DNA of 35,685 bases, from assembly GCA_964522665.1 (NCBI GenBank), contig CAZFVY010000076.1, positions 1 to 35,685 on the forward strand, written 5' to 3'. A program made the translations under genes and the position numbers. Source of the stretch: CAZFVY01 sp964522665 (lineage in GTDB: Bacteria; Verrucomicrobiota; Verrucomicrobiia; Limisphaerales; CAZFVY01). Within the stretch, counting starts at the first letter, position 1. Each line of letters opens with the position of its first letter. The notes beneath the pieces are model-generated. The model was not told the DNA's origin. It worked only from the letters and a program-made list of their open reading frames with translations, and searched no databases. Of the stretch, positions 33,161 through 35,685 are shown in pieces.

Positions 33161-34146
33161 AAGCTCACCTCGCCGAAAATGTAGCGCAGACTATCCTGCA
33201 AGCTAATGATGCCAATCTCGCTTTGATCGGGCCCCAGAACGATGGCGAGGCGCTGCCCGCTCCGCTGCATCCGGCGCAGGGCTTCCTCCAACCGCAAATC
33301 ACTTTTCAAATAGAGGGCGGGACGCATGTAGTCGCCCGCCTTCTTGCGCGGGTCCACCTCCGCCTGGTACATGAGCGTTTTGAGACTTACGACCCCGGCG
33401 ATCCGGCTTCGCTGGCCACTTTTCTGCCAGACGGGCAGTCGGGTCAGTTTTCGGTCGCGGCACAGGGCCATTACCTCGCCCATCGAAGATTGGGTTTGCA
33501 CCGTCGTGGCGCGAGACCACGGGATGGCGATCTGCCCGACCGTGAGGCGTTGAAAGTCGAGCACTCGATTGATCATGCTCCGCTCCTCGGTGGTAAATCC
33601 CTGTCCCGACTCCTGCATCAAGCGGCGCAACTCCTCGCGATTGCCGAAAAGGTGTCCTTTGTATTCCTGGCCGCCCGTCCAGCGCAACCAGCGGTCCGAC
33701 GACCATTCAAACACCGCCACGAGCGGACTTAGTCCGACGTGAATCCACCGAAACGCCCCAACCAGCAGCAGGCAAAGCCGATTCGGGAATCGCCGGAAGA
33801 GCATTTTCGGCAACAATTCGAAAAGCGTATAGAACCAAAAGATTCCCACGAGAAACGCCAGCCAGAATAGTATCTGCCAACTTCCGAGCCATTGGTGCAG
33901 CGCCATTACGCCCACCGCGACTGCGACGAAATTCGCGAGCGTGTTGCCAATCAGAATCGTCCAGAGAAAATTCTCCGGATCCTCCAAGTAGCCGTGCAGC
34001 AACCGCGCCCTGGCGTTGCCAGAACGCATTAGTTGGCGGACCCGCAGGCGGCTTATCGCGAAAACGCCGGCCTCGATGCCCGACAAAAGAAACGAAACCG
34101 CCAGACAAGCCGCCGTCGCGGCGATGATCAGCCAGGATACCTTCAC
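33157..34146 (-). CDS. CNNM/CBS membrane protein without CorC-HlyC domain (second of three)
   Basis: 329 residues from the GTG at 34146, which overlaps the TGA of the upstream gene as GTGA. The longer frame upstream is Arg-rich and antiparallel to the neighbouring gene's shadow, so it is rejected. A DUF21-type membrane domain (~1-150; LIIAATAACLAVSFLLSGIE, NTLANFVAVAVGVMALHQWL, ELLPKMLFRRFPNR) is followed by a CBS pair (~195-320), ending at ISLQDSLRYIFGEVSL. The C-terminal CorC_HlyC domain present in both flanking paralogues is missing, and the sequence ends cleanly right after the second CBS domain. This may be a genuine short form or a partner subunit for the flanking full-length proteins. 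Confidence 0.88.
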   Translation of the reverse strand: MKVSWLIIAATAACLAVSFLLSGIEAGVFAISRLRVRQLMRSGNARARLLHGYLEDPENFLWTILIGNTLANFVAVAVGVMALHQWLGSWQILFWLAFLVGIFWFYTLFELLPKMLFRRFPNRLCLLLVGAFRWIHVGLSPLVAVFEWSSDRWLRWTGGQEYKGHLFGNREELRRLMQESGQGFTTEERSMINRVLDFQRLTVGQIAIPWSRATTVQTQSSMGEVMALCRDRKLTRLPVWQKSGQRSRIAGVVSLKTLMYQAEVDPRKKAGDYMRPALYLKSDLRLEEALRRMQRSGQRLAIVLGPDQSEIGIISLQDSLRYIFGEVSL

Positions 34147-35402
34147 GATCTGGTTTCGGTCGGCGCCTCGGCGTAGGCGGTTTCCACGAGCAACTCGCGG
34201 ACGCGCCGCTCGTCGGCGGCCCGCGCCGTCAACCGGAGGCCGCAAAACGTCGCGGACTGGCCGGTCGTTGGCACGACCCCGAGTAGCGACATCAACAACC
34301 CTCCCATGGTATCGACCTCTTCCACTTCGCCCAGCGCGGGATATTCCCGCCGAAAATCGTCCAATCGAACCGTGCCGTTGACGCGCCACCGGCCCTCGCC
34401 CAAGCGTTCCATCACAAATCCTTCCGGTTCGCCTTCGCCGCGAATTTCGCCGACGATCACCTCCAGGATGTCTTCCATGGTCACGATTCCGGCGGCGGCG
34501 CCGTACTCGTCCAGGACGATGGCCAGCCCGCGCTGCTGTTTCTGCAGGCTTTTCAACAAAAGCAGGAGGTTCATGCTCTCGGGAACAAATGACGGGAACT
34601 CAATCGCCTCCGCCAATTCCGCTTGCGGGTCCATAAGCAGCGCGCGGGTATTCAGCACCCCGACGATGGTGTCGGGGCTTTCGTCAAAAATAGGCAGGCG
34701 GCGGTGCTTGTATTTGCGTGCCGCGGCGATCATTTCCTCGACCGACAGATCGTCGCTGATAGAGGCCACCTGCGAGCGCGGCCGCATGACCTCGCGCGCG
34801 GTGCGCTGGTCAAGCGTCACGATTTGAAGGATGATTTCCTTCTCCGTTTGCGCGAGCGCTCCCTGTTGATAGGCGAGTTCGAGCAATTCCTGATAATCCT
34901 CGTCCGAGAAACCCGCCTTCGGTTTGGCCGATTTTGGCGTTGTCGCGCGCAAGATCCCATCGGTCATCCGCTGGGCTACCCTTTGCCAGGGACCGGTGAG
35001 TCGCTGAATCGCCCGCATCGGCGCCGCCACCCGGGCAGCCCACCGTTCCGGGGAGCGGACCGCGAGCGTTTTGGGCGCCAGCTCGCAGCCAACGAGGATC
35101 AACGCGAGAGCCAACGCCAACGCGAGCCAAACCGGCCCGTGACCGTGGACGCCTACCCAGATGGCCGCCGCGACGATTGCCGCGTTGGTAAAAGTGTTGC
35201 CGAGGACAATGGTCGCGAGCAAATCGTCCGGCTTGGCCAGCAGGCGAGCCACCCGTCCTCCCGCCTTGGGCCGGCGTTCGGTCAATTGTCGCAACTGCCA
35301 CTTGCCCAACGTGAACAGCGCGGTTTCCGCCAGCGCGAAGAAAAAGCTCACGCTCGCAATAACCAGGATGCCCAGGCCAGCCCAATACGGCGTCGAGACC
35401 AT
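34143..35402 (-). CDS. CNNM/CorC-HlyC family membrane protein (first of three)
   Basis: 419 residues. A DUF21/CNNM domain (~1-150) has membrane segments such as WAGLGILVIASVSFFFALAE and the conserved CELAPKTLAVRSPER. CBS domains occupy ~195-320 (REVMRPRSQVASISDDLSVE, KHRRLPIFDESPDTIVGVLN, IVLDEYGAAAGIVTMEDILE). The C-terminal CorC_HlyC domain (~330-410) contains WRVNGTVRLDDFRREYP and DTMGGLLMSLLG. A role in divalent cation (Mg2+) homeostasis at the inner membrane is likely by family. Its ATG at 35402 has GGGAGG only 1 nt upstream, closer than usual. It heads a three-gene run; the next gene starts inside its stop codon. Confidence 0.93.
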   Translation of the reverse strand: MVSTPYWAGLGILVIASVSFFFALAETALFTLGKWQLRQLTERRPKAGGRVARLLAKPDDLLATIVLGNTFTNAAIVAAAIWVGVHGHGPVWLALALALALILVGCELAPKTLAVRSPERWAARVAAPMRAIQRLTGPWQRVAQRMTDGILRATTPKSAKPKAGFSDEDYQELLELAYQQGALAQTEKEIILQIVTLDQRTAREVMRPRSQVASISDDLSVEEMIAAARKYKHRRLPIFDESPDTIVGVLNTRALLMDPQAELAEAIEFPSFVPESMNLLLLLKSLQKQQRGLAIVLDEYGAAAGIVTMEDILEVIVGEIRGEGEPEGFVMERLGEGRWRVNGTVRLDDFRREYPALGEVEEVDTMGGLLMSLLGVVPTTGQSATFCGLRLTARAADERRVRELLVETAYAEAPTETRS

Positions 35403-35685
35403 GCCTCCCAGTACTCGGAATTCAGGCCCGTGACAACTCGCAATTTAGTCCCCGTCCCGGTCGGCGATGCCGTGATCAAACACGAAAATGGCGTCATCCG
35501 ACCAAGCCCGGGAGACCTGATGGTTCATCCGGTTGGGCGAATCCAAGCCAGTTTCCAGAGTAGCGCCGCGCCTTAGATCAGCGGAGGCTGGTGTAGTGTC
35601 TCATAAATAACTGGTCACTCGCGGCCAGGAATTTTTGGCGCCGGCGAGGCGCGAGCGACGAGCATATCCACGCGGATCTGTAAGG
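35403..35685. other. Non-coding right edge; possible mobile element end
   Basis: I see no gene in this ~280 bp. It must contain the promoter of the CNNM operon, though no strong -35/-10 pair is evident. From about 35593 the sequence changes character. GTGTAGTGTCTCATAAATAA is an AT-richer stretch of the type found at insertion sequence ends, and GCGCC/GGCGC can form a small hairpin at 35638-35652. The element, if real, extends past the window, so neither the second end nor a transposase can be seen. Confidence 0.3.

Noticed and set aside
34147..34389. N-terminal extension of the second CNNM gene
   Set aside because: The extra 81 residues are Arg/Gly-rich and antiparallel-type shadow sequence. 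The GTG at 34146 overlaps the previous stop and begins the first membrane helix.

Overview
The window is about 60% GC by eye and densely coded, mostly on the minus strand. It looks like a chromosomal piece of a member of the Planctomycetes-Verrucomicrobia-Chlamydiae group, most likely a Verrucomicrobiota of the Pedosphaera/Limisphaerales kind. The basis is a DUF1501 protein paired with a DUF1549/DUF1553 cytochrome-like protein, a TIGR02999-type ECF sigma factor beside a giant Ser/Thr kinase with WD40 repeats, and many genes without a Shine-Dalgarno sequence. I saw no tRNA, rRNA, CRISPR array, phage genes or intact transposase. The lineage is inferred from gene content only.

Layout, left to right. 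1-2928 (+): the end of a DUF1501 gene and a complete DUF1549/DUF1553 partner, followed by a large imperfect palindrome. 3047-7874 (-): Mn-type superoxide dismutase with a clear terminator, hisH (apparently transcribed without a leader), rlmN and an alpha-glucan phosphorylase. 7970-9208 (+): a two-gene unit of an SPFH membrane protein and a small ribbon-helix-helix protein, with a sigma70-type promoter overlapped by a palindrome. 9303-13517 (-): a class III adenylyl cyclase with SRPBCC and DUF5939 domains, thiC, a TPP riboswitch and its promoter. 13514-17382 (-): a tightly packed operon of a RibD-like reductase, a fused double ABC permease and an ABC ATPase, with no binding protein. 17472-19034 (+): a secreted NodB-like protein. 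19055-19708 (-): a divergent adenylate-kinase-family protein. A non-coding stretch follows (19709-20367).

20368-22274 (-): a SorAB-like sulfite dehydrogenase pair (Tat-exported molybdenum subunit and a diheme cytochrome c). 22346-26592 (-): feoB, feoA, a second feoA-like gene and a response regulator whose HD-GYP output domain has lost its signature residues. 26779-31542 (-): the Ser/Thr kinase/WD40 protein, a 747-bp gap, and an ECF sigma gene whose TATAAT promoter is bracketed by an inverted repeat. 31704-35402 (-): three consecutive CNNM/CorC-type membrane proteins joined by 4-bp stop/start overlaps. The right edge is non-coding and may hold the end of a mobile element.

Functionally this is housekeeping metabolism (glycogen, histidine, thiamine, rRNA methylation, oxidative defence, iron and sulfite handling) mixed with signalling. 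The best candidates for something undescribed are the SPFH/ribbon-helix-helix unit with its operator, the ECF sigma promoter architecture, the triple CNNM cluster with a 38-codon bridging ORF, and the degenerate HD-GYP regulator next to the iron genes. No wholly new system is demonstrated.
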